Shown piece by piece: positions 9,111 to 17,442 of a stretch of 22,623 nt of DNA. Made by a program: the position numbers and the translations under genes. The notes below the pieces were generated by a model that saw only the letters and a program-made list of their open reading frames with translations, ran no database searches and was not told the origin of the DNA. Source of the stretch: Dunaliella salina (Eukaryota; Chlorophyta; Chlorophyceae; Chlamydomonadales; Dunaliellaceae); assembly GCA_002284615.2 (NCBI GenBank), contig MU070410.1:27964-50586 (forward strand), given 5' to 3'. Numbering within the stretch: position 1 is the stretch's first letter; each line of letters starts with the position of its first letter.

Positions 9111-9937
9111 GATACCCACAAGTTCTGCTCTGGTGGTAAAGATGGTGGGCCCGTGGCCATTGGGTCTTATGTGCAGTTGCAAGTATTGGGAGGGTGGAGT
9201 TGTGTCCCTTCCCAGATTGTAAACACCTGAGCCAGAAAGTGGTGGGGAGCCATCATCTTTGTGTTTAATTTCACTGCCTTCAGTGTAGGTGATTTTTCTC
9301 CAGCCCTTGATTCTAGGTATGAACATCTTTTTATAGTTGGCAGGGATGAAGGCTGCCCTTGCCTGAAGGCAGTTGTGTGAGCAGCCATGAGTGTCAGGGG
9401 GTAGTGATCGAAATTTCTGTTTCCAAGTGTTTGATGCTATGTGTTGATGGGCACACAGTGGCGTTGTGTTAGCAGGATCCAGGGGTAGCCAGTCAGCCAG
9501 AACATCTTGTTGGAGGAGTTCAAACCAATTTTTGTTAGCGCTATCTAGTGCTTCTCTGGCATTAAGATTCCAGACAAGGATGAGTTGCATAGGAACCAGT
9601 GCAAACCAGTGCAGTGGTGCCTGGAATTGGATGTTTCTAGCAGGGAATTTGGCAAGCACTTTTGCAAGGTGTGGGTATTGGGTAAGCCAGCTCATACAAG
9701 CATTACAACTGAAGTCTCTCCAGTGGGGCAGGAGCATGAAGATGGCAACTGGATCTACAGGTTGGAGGGAGGAGTGCACTGCGTGGTGCAGGAGTTTAAA
9801 CTTTGTTTGGTCATCATGTGGGGGATGGCAGAAGGAGAAGCCAGTGTATTGCACAGAGAAGGCGTCTGTGTGCGTTCCGAAGACCTGGTCTCAGCAGTTT
9901 GCGCTGAAATAAGTGTTGTAGTTCTCGCCAAATCCAA
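9111..9937 (-). pseudogene. Retroelement polyprotein: possible NPPY-type methyltransferase-like fold, then first half of RNase H
   Basis: Frame continuous from about 9937 except one TGA near 9896. N-terminal part: FGENYNTYFSAN, stop, DQVFGTHTDAFSV, then GFSFCHPPHDD, a helical segment, FMLLPHW and a later LVWNLNAREAL. The order D.(V/L)FG...DAF, G.S(F/W).NPP(Y/F), L..AV, (L/V)(L/I)P.W resembles the core of PCIF1/Dam-like adenine methyltransferases, but the catalytic NPPY is HPPH here. The second part starts RNase H with ITYTEGSEIKH (family T-D-G-S, Asp replaced by Glu), GSGVYN and TTRAELVGI. It breaks at 9111, where the element 8644-9110 is inserted. RNase H is well supported. The methyltransferase reading is tentative. 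Confidence 0.6.
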
Positions 9938-10617
9938 GGGGGTTGGAAAATCTCTCTGTTAAGACCCTGCACCATTTATGCATGGTTTATCGGATGTGGG
10001 GAGGTGTGATCAGCGTATTAGAAGTATGGAGCTTTTTGCTCTTGGCTGAAAGGTCTTTTTGTTGAGCCTTTTGACGAGAAAGCATCCCATAGAATTCCAT
10101 CAGATGAAAAATTATATAATTTCAGTCACTGTATCCTGGATAGGTGGTCGAACAATGGCATGGATGCCTGCCCTTTTGGCTGCTTCATAGGCCTCGAGCA
10201 GGGTCACAAGCCTGTCTATAGTGAGTATGCCAGTGCACTGCCATTGGCATTGTAGACACAGGCGCATTCGGTGGTGGTTCCCTCTGACATTTGTGCCGGC
10301 AGGGCGACCTCATCAGATGTGTTAGGGTGAAGAAGTTTCTTCATGAGATCAACACTTCTAATGATAATATCACGCTGCCATGTTGGCATGGAATCTGTCT
10401 GGGGGTTGGTAAGATGGAAGTCAAAGGTGACATTCTTGCGAATGGCGCAGCCGGTAGTTGAGAGCCATGTAGAGTCAGACAGGCTTTGAGGGTTGCCTTC
10501 GAAGCCTTGGTTAACAAGATTGTCTAGGTCTATCTCATCGTCTAAGGAGTTTTCTGTTTGTTCTGGTCTTTCCTCCAAGTCAAAGGCTTGCACATGAGCA
10601 TTTAAGTCTGGATGCAC
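9855..10617 (-). pseudogene. Retroelement pre-domain and Cys segment (decayed)
   Basis: The open stretch 10216-10617 contains FDFHLTNPQTDSMPTWQRD and ends near ECACVYNANG. A one-base shift continues it as CTGILTIDRLVTLLEAYEAA, then KRAGIHAIVRPP, before stops near 10110. The HLTNPQTD block and the paired Cys residues followed by a helical LLEAYEAAKRAG segment look like the region that follows RT in algal LINE polyproteins. That comparison is from memory, not a search. Function unknown. The segment 9940-10110 is interrupted by several stops. Confidence 0.5.
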
Positions 10618-10671
10618 TTATAACATATCAGCAGTTTCCATTTAGGATGCCACTCCAAACAGATCTGAAGG

Positions 10672-10731
10672 GGGGCTCCGCCCCCCAAAAGGCACCATCA
10701 TTAAACACAGGGCAACCATCATTAAACACAG
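10672..10731. repeat. GC-rich hairpin followed by a short tandem duplication
   Basis: At about 10673-10690 a GGGGGGC stem pairs with GCCCCCC around a TCC loop. Immediately after, ACCATCATTAAACACAG occurs at 10694-10710 and again at 10715-10731, a 21-base period. It lies just upstream of the 5' truncation point of the retroelement. The rest of 10732-11180 holds nothing I recognise. Confidence 0.6.
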
Positions 10732-11189
10732 AGGAATCAGCTATATCAACTCGTAATTTGAATTGTATTGCATCATAGAAATGAGTTGCACTCATTTATA
10801 AAAGTTGTGCTACACATGTGCACAGCAGTGAACAATAGGGGAGAAGAGTCCAATCGTGCAGAGCCTCCGCCAAACCTCATCAGATCTGCATTTCTGTCCT
10901 GCTGGCTTCTGCAGGGCCTGACCATGACTTTTTAATCTACTTGGCTAGCTAACAAGCCAATTGCTTACATCTCTTTTTCCCCTTTTCTTTCTTGCTCGAA
11001 AATGACTAAAATTGAAACTTGGTAGTCACCAGAACAAAATCAATTGCATGACGTTGCCTAGCACTGGCAGTCATGCGTTTTGACTGAATCCCGGGTCTGC
11101 ATGCTCCGTGAGAGGAAGGAGAGAACCAGAGAACAGAGAGGTATGCTCCGTACCTTTCTCCCTCTCACCATGTTCAATCCTTTTACAGA

Positions 11190-11368
11190 AAGGAAGAAGA
11201 AAGTCTTCGCAAGCTCACCCCCAGAAGCCCCTTGCAAATGAAGAGCGTCGTGTCTGGTGTTAACAATGACTGTCGATTTTTATATGGCATGGAATTCAAG
11301 CAGTATTGCAAACGATTTAACTTTTTTCCCCTGTAGAAACGTGTGGACACCCAATAGTAAACATTGAG
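11190..11368 (-). pseudogene. Second retroelement 3' fragment (same family as 7-10.6 kb)
   Basis: Minus-strand reading gives NVYYWVSTRFYRGKKVKSFA, LLEFHAI, a stop, then TVIVNTRHDALHLQGASG and GELAKT. These line up with TIYNE, TKKKAKSLA, AKLRDHAI and TTIKNTRHALCSLGASG in the larger element. At the DNA level CCAGAAGCCCC, AAGAGCG and GTGTCT.GTGTT are shared with 7165-7212. It is a separate, more diverged, very short copy, since the large element's 5' end lies about 570 bp away. No endonuclease or RNase H part is attached. Confidence 0.6.
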
Positions 11369-11369
11369 A

Positions 11370-12202
11370 GCGGTGCAGAATTAAAGCGTGATTTAAATAT
11401 TAAACATTTCTTTTAGGGGTGCGGAATGCTGCATATCAGGTACGGTACCCTGCGCTGCGAAGGACTTATTTCTATAGGGCTCCATGGATTCTATTTTGAG
11501 GAAGCTACTGCGGAAGCTACTGAAGAAAAAAATGAATTAACGCAAAAGACTAATTTTTTCCATTACATGTGCCCAAAGACATGGCGAAAAGGGCCTTTGC
11601 AAAAAAGAGAATCAGCCCCTGAAATGAAGAAGAAAGAGATGCTGGGGCTCCTTCAAATATAGACAGCAAGAGATGCAGGCGCAGAAAAAAAGTGCTTGGG
11701 CTCCTAGATAAGTTTAGTGCTCCTTCAGGCAAGACAGAGAGGTGCATGCGCAAAGCTCAAGTTTTTAAGTACTGTACAGAAAAATAGACTCATCACGCAA
11801 CCCCCCAAAAAATCAGATCTGCAATAACGCACCATCAGCGCAGCCCAAAATAAATTATCTTACTCAGAGTGCATTCTTGACCACTCATACCCTCTTGCTA
11901 CCCTGAATGTCAATTTATACAACCACCCACCCTCAAGATAAATATTTATTTCCCGTGCACGCATCAACACGCAGGGCAAAAAGCGATACCTATGCACGGC
12001 AGAGCATCCAAATCACCTGGCTGCAGGTCAACCTCTATTGTCACCTTGTAGCCTTGGGTGCACGCAGGCAGATTCTCAGAGATAATGCAAGCAGACTGTT
12101 CTGCCGGAGCCCAGGGCTTCCCACAAAGTCAAAGTCAAAGTCGACAAATCTATGCAATTCAATAATCGCAACAGTTAACACCCAATCATCTTTGGCAAGG
12201 CC
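11370..12202. other. Intergenic stretch without recognised gene
   Basis: A 78-codon open frame at 11426-11662 (+) is Lys/Glu-rich and resembles nothing I know. The sequence around it is A/T-rich with no splice or domain support. The right part should include the 3' UTR of the minus-strand membrane protein gene that ends at 12203. A short AAAGTC triplication occurs near 12127-12144. Confidence 0.4.
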
Positions 12203-12693
12203 CTATTTCATGTGGTTGCTTTCTACATGGACATCACTTGCTTCAACATGGCCCTTCTCCAGGACAAGATCCCTCAGCTTAAACCAACGGTCATAATCAA
12301 CCCAAAACCAAACGCATGAAATGAGCAACACTCCTGCACAGCAGAGTGCGACCAACACATACCCAGCAATGAAGGAGTATGTGTAGAAGCTGAACATCAG
12401 GATCAAGATGAGGAGGAGGCCAATGGACAGATTGAAAAACATGAAATTCAGACTGGTAATGAAGTTTACGTACTTTTCCACAAACCACAGTGAAATATTT
12501 CTCTCCTCAACAAGCAGGTTTACCGTAGTAATCAAGAGGGTGCTAAACGTGACATTGGCAATATTGCAGAAGAGAGACCCCGCGGTAATGATGCAGTATG
12601 CAAAAGGCACGCTGTCATCAGCTTCAAGCAATTGCTGTGGGGGGCTTTGCAGCAAGGAAAATGCAATGCCGGCCAACAGGGCGGTGACCACAC
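12203..12693 (-). CDS. Four-helix membrane protein, terminal exon
   Basis: Open minus-strand frame of about 163 residues ending TAG. There is no usable ATG before mid-protein, but an acceptor (CATGCAG) lies just before 12693 in a phase needing one base from an upstream exon, so I call it the last exon. Four hydrophobic segments are clear: VVTALLAGIAFSLL; FAYCIITAGSLFCNIA to LLITTVNLL; FMFFNLSIGLLLILILMF; and YVLVALCCAGVLLISCVWFW. A charged tail follows (DYDRWFKLRDLVLEKGHVEA). The Pro- and acid-rich loop after helix 1 and the conserved-looking ALLAG start recall small four-helix channels such as Orai, but the match is weak and I do not assign it. Upstream exons were not found between 12700 and 14600; the gene may be long-introned or truncated. 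Confidence 0.6.
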
Positions 12694-12699
12694 CTGCAT

Positions 12700-13850
12700 G
12701 TATCACACGTGCACATCATCACGCATGTTGCTCTTGCAGCTTTAAACACCTTGTGCAGGATGTTTCAAAGAATTGATTGGGTGTTATAAATCCAGCATGA
12801 CGTAACCTGCGGCTGCATGCTAACAAGCAAACAGGCACAACCAGCGGCACAGTTGGTCAAGACATGTCAGGAGGTGTGCTTTGAGGCTTTTTGTTTGAGG
12901 GGCTACCGAGGAATTCCCTGATCTTAACCCCTTTGTCCTCTTGATCTATATTCTCTGTAAATTCTATTATTGTTATTCGTGCGAACAGATGAACAATAGA
13001 GTTGGGAAGATGTCCATTTTCATTTTTAACCATTCTGGCACCCCTTGTAATGATTGGGGAAGCGTTGCAAGTGCCGCTGAGATATGGCAAGGCCAGTCCT
13101 TTTCATGCGGTGCCCCTCCTGGAGCAGAACATGTCTTGTTCATGTGTATATATACAACTGATTGTGCGCCCTGGAAGCTGCTCACTGCTTACTTGCTCCA
13201 CTTTGGCAGCAGGTCACACACCAGAAACTCCTTTTTCACACCAAGCAGGGGTGCAGTTCCTGTCAACATCGCATAAGCAAACTTCTGTGCTCTCACCTCT
13301 AGTCATGGGCACCATTGTTATAGTAGTATGAAATATGCATCCCATCATAATCTATCTTTTTGGGGCGGAGCCCCCCTGGGTGTAGTCCCCTTATGTTCAT
13401 GTAACTGAATCCTGCCCTCTCAGAGAGTCAACACTGAAAGAATAGAGCTTTGAGCCACCCAAGCCACTCCAGTGGGTAAAAATTATATGAAATAGAAGCT
13501 AATTCCCCTTGATGCCGGATGTCCCGGGTCAATCCCCCAGCTACTGCAAGCCCGCGTAACTGGGTCGCGCCCCCAGACAAACCCAATTCTGAATTTGCTA
13601 TTTACTTAGTTTCAAGATGTTGTTTTGGTTATCGCTGGTGATTTTGGGCGGTGCAAATGTGGCAGAATGTGGTAGAAGGCCGACCTAGGCAACAGGCTCC
13701 AAGCAATTGCAGCAGCAGAGCAGAGAAGGCAGCAGCTGGACTGCACACGGGATGCAAGGCGTGCACAAGCCCGTGAGAGGACCCGTGTGCAGCACACAAC
13801 CGCACACAACCGCAACAGTCAGAGCCAATCCCCCCCCTGCATGCACATCT
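12700..13850. other. Non-coding stretch with GC hairpin
   Basis: No exon is supported here on either strand, although upstream exons of the minus-strand membrane protein gene are expected. A GGGGC-GGA-GCCCC hairpin sits near 13361-13376, of the same type as those near 10673, 13964 and 14115. Open frames at 12941-13331 and 13612-13880 lack splice context and overlap each other on both strands. Confidence 0.4.
13460..13560 (+). repeat. Possible tRNA-derived SINE remnant
   Basis: A CCACTCCAGTGGGTAAA block (A-box-like) is followed about 45 bases later by GATGTCCCGGGTCAATCCCC (B-box-like; canonical GGTTCRANYCC with one T missing). The spacing and the CCGGATGTCCCGGGT context are typical of tRNA-derived SINE heads. 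No cloverleaf acceptor pairing was established and no second copy is in the window. Confidence 0.25.
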
Positions 13851-14150
13851 CCTCAACTTGCCCACATGAGTGACCTGCATGGCGGTGATATGCTCCGGTG
13901 CTTTAAAGATGCGAGCAGGAGTGGAGAGGTGCTAATGAAGTACAGGAGCGGGAGGGTGCAGGGGGGGCGCAGCCCCCCCTGCATATTTCATTTCAATCAA
14001 TATAAGGTTGAGGTACACCTCCTCCACTTGCCCCTGGGAGTGACCTGCATGGCGGTGATATGCTCCAATGCTTTGAAGATGTGAGCAGGAGTAGAGAGGA
14101 GCGGGGGGGGTGCAGGGGGGGCGCAGCCTCCCCCTTCCTCAAGGTTGAGG
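13851..14150 (+). repeat. Tandem duplication, 170-bp period, with GC hairpins
   Basis: The block CCTC(A/C)ACTTGCCC, GAGTGACCTGCATGGCGGTG, ATATGCTCC and AT(G/T)(C/T)GAGCAGGAGT occurs at 13851-13925 and again 170 bases later at 14021-14092. Each copy ends in a G-rich run and a hairpin of GGGGGGC-GCA-GCC(C/T)CCC type (about 13964-13980 and 14115-14130). An AAGGTTGAGGT motif precedes copy 2 (14005) and recurs after it (14138), hinting at a third truncated unit. Indels distinguish the copies. Confidence 0.8.
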
Positions 14151-14600
14151 TGTAAACCGTGTTCAGGTGTAAGGGAAGCACAGGCTCCGCCCCATTTCTG
14201 TGTGATCCGCAGGGTCACACCCTACTTGTTTGGAAATTTGTCAACCCTGCAGCAAGCTGGAATCCTCTGCGCAAAATTTTGACTTTTCTATTTGGGCCAA
14301 CCCCAGGCTGAATTTAAGCAATTGCACACAAGGAAGTATGCTGATTGTCCTGTGCCACCAGGTGCTGCTCTGTGAGTGTTATGTCAAACAAGTTATGTGG
14401 CATGGCTGGCTCTGCTGGCAGGTTGCCTGGGCTACCATACATTATTATGTGCCCCCTGCACCGCAAACCACCCAACTTGGCAGCCCTATAAATGATTTTG
14501 CTGGACCTGCACATTAGGTTCCAGCAGTGAGGCTCAAGTTCCAGGAATGGGTAGGATGAGCCTAGCTGGCTGTGAACTTAAGCAGAAGGAATGAACCTAG

Positions 14601-14957
14601 GCGCTCATGCCCCACGACAGGGGCTTCGCCAAAAATGAGGATTCACGCTATGAAGCTCATTGTTTTGTATTGGGCAATTGGCTACCGGTTACTCAAGCCT
14701 CCTTTGGAAGACAAATACACGGCGTTACCTTCTTTCCCCCTGATCCAGACGCCCTCGATTTGCCACAGACGCACGGGTACAAAGGATGTCCCCCGAGTAT
14801 TGTTCCTATCACCATTCGAGAGATGATCAATATTTTTACCTTGCACAGGCTCAGCGCTTCAAGTGCTTTACCACAGCTTTGTTGCTACTGCTGCACTGAA
14901 CACTTGGCAACCAGTCCCTTGAGTTCCCTTCCTAAGCTCTCACATTCCGTGACATGA
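14601..14957 (+). other. Coding-like open stretch, unknown protein
   Basis: After a TAG that could be an acceptor (AACCTAG), the frame reads ALMPHDRGFAKNEDSRYEAH, then CFVLGNWLPVTQASFGRQI, FFPPDPDALDLPQTHGYKG and PSIVPITIREMI, and then becomes less protein-like to a stop at 14957. Residue composition and the Pro-Asp-rich segment look like coding sequence in this frame only. I recognise no family. Likely an old transposon gene or a single exon. Confidence 0.3.
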
Positions 14958-15052
14958 AGCCCGCAATGGGCCCCATTGAAGATGTTTTGTGTAGCACAAT
15001 ACAATTTGACTGGCAATTTGCATTGGAACTAACCTTGAAAAGTGCTTGTTAG

Positions 15053-15283
15053 GGGCATCCTGCGCCAAAAGCAACCAAAAAAGACCTGACCTATGTTAGG
15101 CCTCATGTGGCACCCACTGGCTTTTCATGGGTGCTGATTGCACAACAATTTATGAAACGCTTGTCGCCTCACAGTGCCTTAGCAACAGTGCTTGAGCTCA
15201 ATCAAGCATTGCAAGAAACCCAAGTGCAGCTTGCTGCATCCAGCCAGAGAAAAAGTCACAAAAGAATTTGCGAGAATAAATGA
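15053..15283 (+). other. Coding-like open stretch, unknown protein
   Basis: Frame after a TAG at 15050: PAPKATKKDLTYVRPHVAPT, then IAQQFMKRLSPHSALATVLE, LNQALQETQVQLAASSQRK, stop at 15281. The second half would form an amphipathic helix. It could belong with the stretch at 14601-14957, but the frames differ and no splice sites clearly link them. No ATG start. No family recognised. Confidence 0.25.
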
Positions 15284-15560
15284 AAGAAGGCCATTCCAGG
15301 TAACTCACAGAAAATATCCCCTGGAAGTGGAATTGCCCAACAGGAGTAAATTCTTTAAACAAATGGTGAAAACATCAACTTGCCATATGGAGTCATGCAT
15401 GATTATGCATTTGTTATGGTACTCACACTCAAAGGTACTTGATGGCATTCATAATCTGAGTTTTAAAAAAACCTAACTGTGCCAACCCTTGAAAACATTG
15501 GTGTCAAGCGTTATTCCAAAAGGCTGGATATAAGTTTTTTTAATCACTCACTCAGGGCTT

Positions 15561-15679
<119 letters not shown>

Positions 15680-16060
15680 TACAGGTTTTTGGGACACCCC
15701 CTCCAGAATTTTTCTGGGCCACTTCTACAGAATTCTAAAAACACCATTGGATTCCTGAGGTCAAGAACTGTCAATTGGCACCCTCTTTGGACAAATTGAG
15801 CAAAAGGGGGGGGTCTGTGTGCATGGCTGGGAGTCAGTACCATGCGCTCAAGGGTGTGGGCGGCAGGGGGTGTAGAGGCGAACATGCGGCAAATCAGTTC
15901 AAACTCCCAGGATGGTGAAAATGTATGATGTGATTATGCATGGTGAAGTCAGGAGGGCAGTTAGTGGACTTGCAAGCTAGTTGTGGGTGCCTGGAAGGGC
16001 AGGTATGCATGGGCGTCCGCTGCTCAGTTTTTGTCCCATAACTCTGCTGCAACTCACTTT
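15680..16060 (+). repeat. Repeat R1, copy identical to the window's right end
   Basis: Positions 15680-16003 are identical, base for base by eye, to 22300-22623 (324 bp, offset 6620). The copy runs on to about 16060 (GCGTCCGCTGCTCAG, CATAACTCTGCTGCAACTCA), matching the inverted copy at 4033. Its left part, present in the copies at 4 kb and 22 kb, is missing; the (TG)n tract and the N stand in its place. Confidence 0.9.
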
Positions 16061-16119
16061 TCCAGCATGGCAAGTACGCAGATTGATAGCTTTTTCAAAA
16101 AGGAACAGAAATCTTTAGG

Positions 16120-16262
16120 AACCTCCCACAGTCAGATTCTTTGATTGGTGCTTCCAATAGTCCTCCATATCCCTCTAGATTCATTTCTTCCTTGGAATTG
16201 TGGTGAGAGGGACTCGTTTGTGCCGGTGTCTCTCCCTTTTCTCTCGTCGATGTAGGGTGAGA
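16120..16262 (+). repeat. Repeat family R2, copy 2
   Basis: Diverged match to 6809-6960 (CCTCCCACAGTCAG, TAGTCCTCCATATCCCTC, AATTGTGGTGAGAGG, GTGTCTCTCCC, TCGATGTAGGGTGAG). Just upstream, an ATG at about 16066 opens a short frame reading MASTQIDSFFKKEQKSL. This is a pattern seen at the N-terminus of some zinc-finger transposases, but it stops after 26 residues. Confidence 0.5.
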
Positions 16263-16264
16263 AT

Positions 16265-17442
16265 TCTGTCTTTCTTTTACTCTCATCTAGGCAGGAACGA
16301 GCTGAGAACATCTGCAGGTGGTAAAGATTGAACGGAAACAAAGATTTACCGGAAAAAAAGCTCGGGTGTTTCAAATCAAAGCTGTTAATCGAAGGGTTTT
16401 GCTTTGACTCAGTCAGCGGAAGGGGAAGTTCATTGCCCAGGAAGCATTCAGGATGCCGTGCCTGTGAGGGTCATCAAGAAAGCTACATTTTTAGCACTGG
16501 GTTCAAACAGCAGCTCAGAAAGGGTCACTGGAGAAACCGACATGTCCAGCTCCATGTTTGTAAATAGAACATGCAAATAATAATATGCAAAGATACATCA
16601 AAGATACACCAGATACCTGTCTTTGCATGTGAGAAGGAAAGATTAACACCTAAACTGGCTGTACAAACTCTCCTGGAGGAGAGGTGGTTTTGCCACTTTA
16701 ATTTAAAGCCTAAAAAGCCGCAATCACACACTTCATCACTTATGACGCCAGTGCACCAGAGATGCGAGCTGCCAGACCCACTTGAGCTTCTTCCCGTGTG
16801 CCTTGAGCTGTCTCCATCTCCTAAGGATGCAGGGAGTGTTCCCAATGTCTGCATGCTTTTTCTCTTCACAGACGTTTCTCCGGAGCAGGGCAGCTCCAGG
16901 AAGCAAAGGTGCCAGTCACCAGACAAAAATCAAACTTTGGCGAAAGGGAGCATTGGAGAGCAATTTGAAGCTTGATGGAGCTTGATTGGCAAAAATCGAG
17001 AAAGCAGCCATTCACCCCTGTCCCACCACTAAGATCCAGGACTTTATCCTTTTCTGTCAGTTGCAAAGTCCCAACAATGAATCAACCGCCCACCACTTGC
17101 CTCTGAAATCAACGCTTCAAAGCGTCTGTACGTCTTATTCTGTTTCTCTTTTTGGGTGCTGCTTCCCATCAGTCTCAGCTTTGGAAGCAGTCCATTGGCC
17201 TTGAACTAACTGCCTTCATTTCAGTTCTCTGCGACAAAGCGTCATTGACAGAAGGCGCTAAATTTATATGTTTCTAATACGACAAAATGTCTAAATTCAA
17301 CACACCTTGCTCTCAGCCGAAGAGCACGGTACTTTTCGAACTCGAACAAGCAAGCCCATGTTTACCAAGCAGCTCCGTCGTCTTGTGTCCTAGCATGCTT
17401 TGAGAACGTGCTCTGGTCACCCCAGTGCCGCTTCAAGTGGTG
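16265..17442 (+). other. Stretch with coding-like fragments, no assigned gene
   Basis: One frame at about 16395-16581 reads TQSAEGEVHCPGSIQDAVPV and GSNSSSERVTGETDMSS up to TAA. A second, at 16571-16975, is open for 134 codons. Neither shows a domain or supporting splice sites. The last 250 bases should include the promoter and 5' UTR of the gene starting at 17443; I saw no convincing TATA box. Confidence 0.3.

Larger units (their letters stand above)
6974..10620 (-). mobile_element. Degenerate, 5'-truncated non-LTR retrotransposon with RNase H and PD-(D/E)XK-like endonuclease
   Basis: The minus strand carries the 3' half of a LINE-like element. In 5' to 3' order it shows a pre-domain (10216-10617), a Cys-containing segment, a possible methyltransferase-like fold (about 9600-9930), RNase H (8360-9330, interrupted), a CCHC knuckle (about 7950-8000), an endonuclease-like motif (7575-7690) and a C-terminal tail to about 7075. 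An A-rich tail (four AAAAG-type units on the minus strand) lies at about 6974-6998. The RT is missing, as expected of 5'-truncated LINE copies. Frameshifts and stops throughout make it non-functional. No convincing target-site duplication was found for the whole element, so both outer edges are approximate. Confidence 0.8.

Noticed and set aside
12203..12693. Naming the membrane protein as an Orai calcium channel
   Set aside because: Only helix number and a short ALLAG-like start agree. The acidic selectivity-filter context cannot be established by eye.
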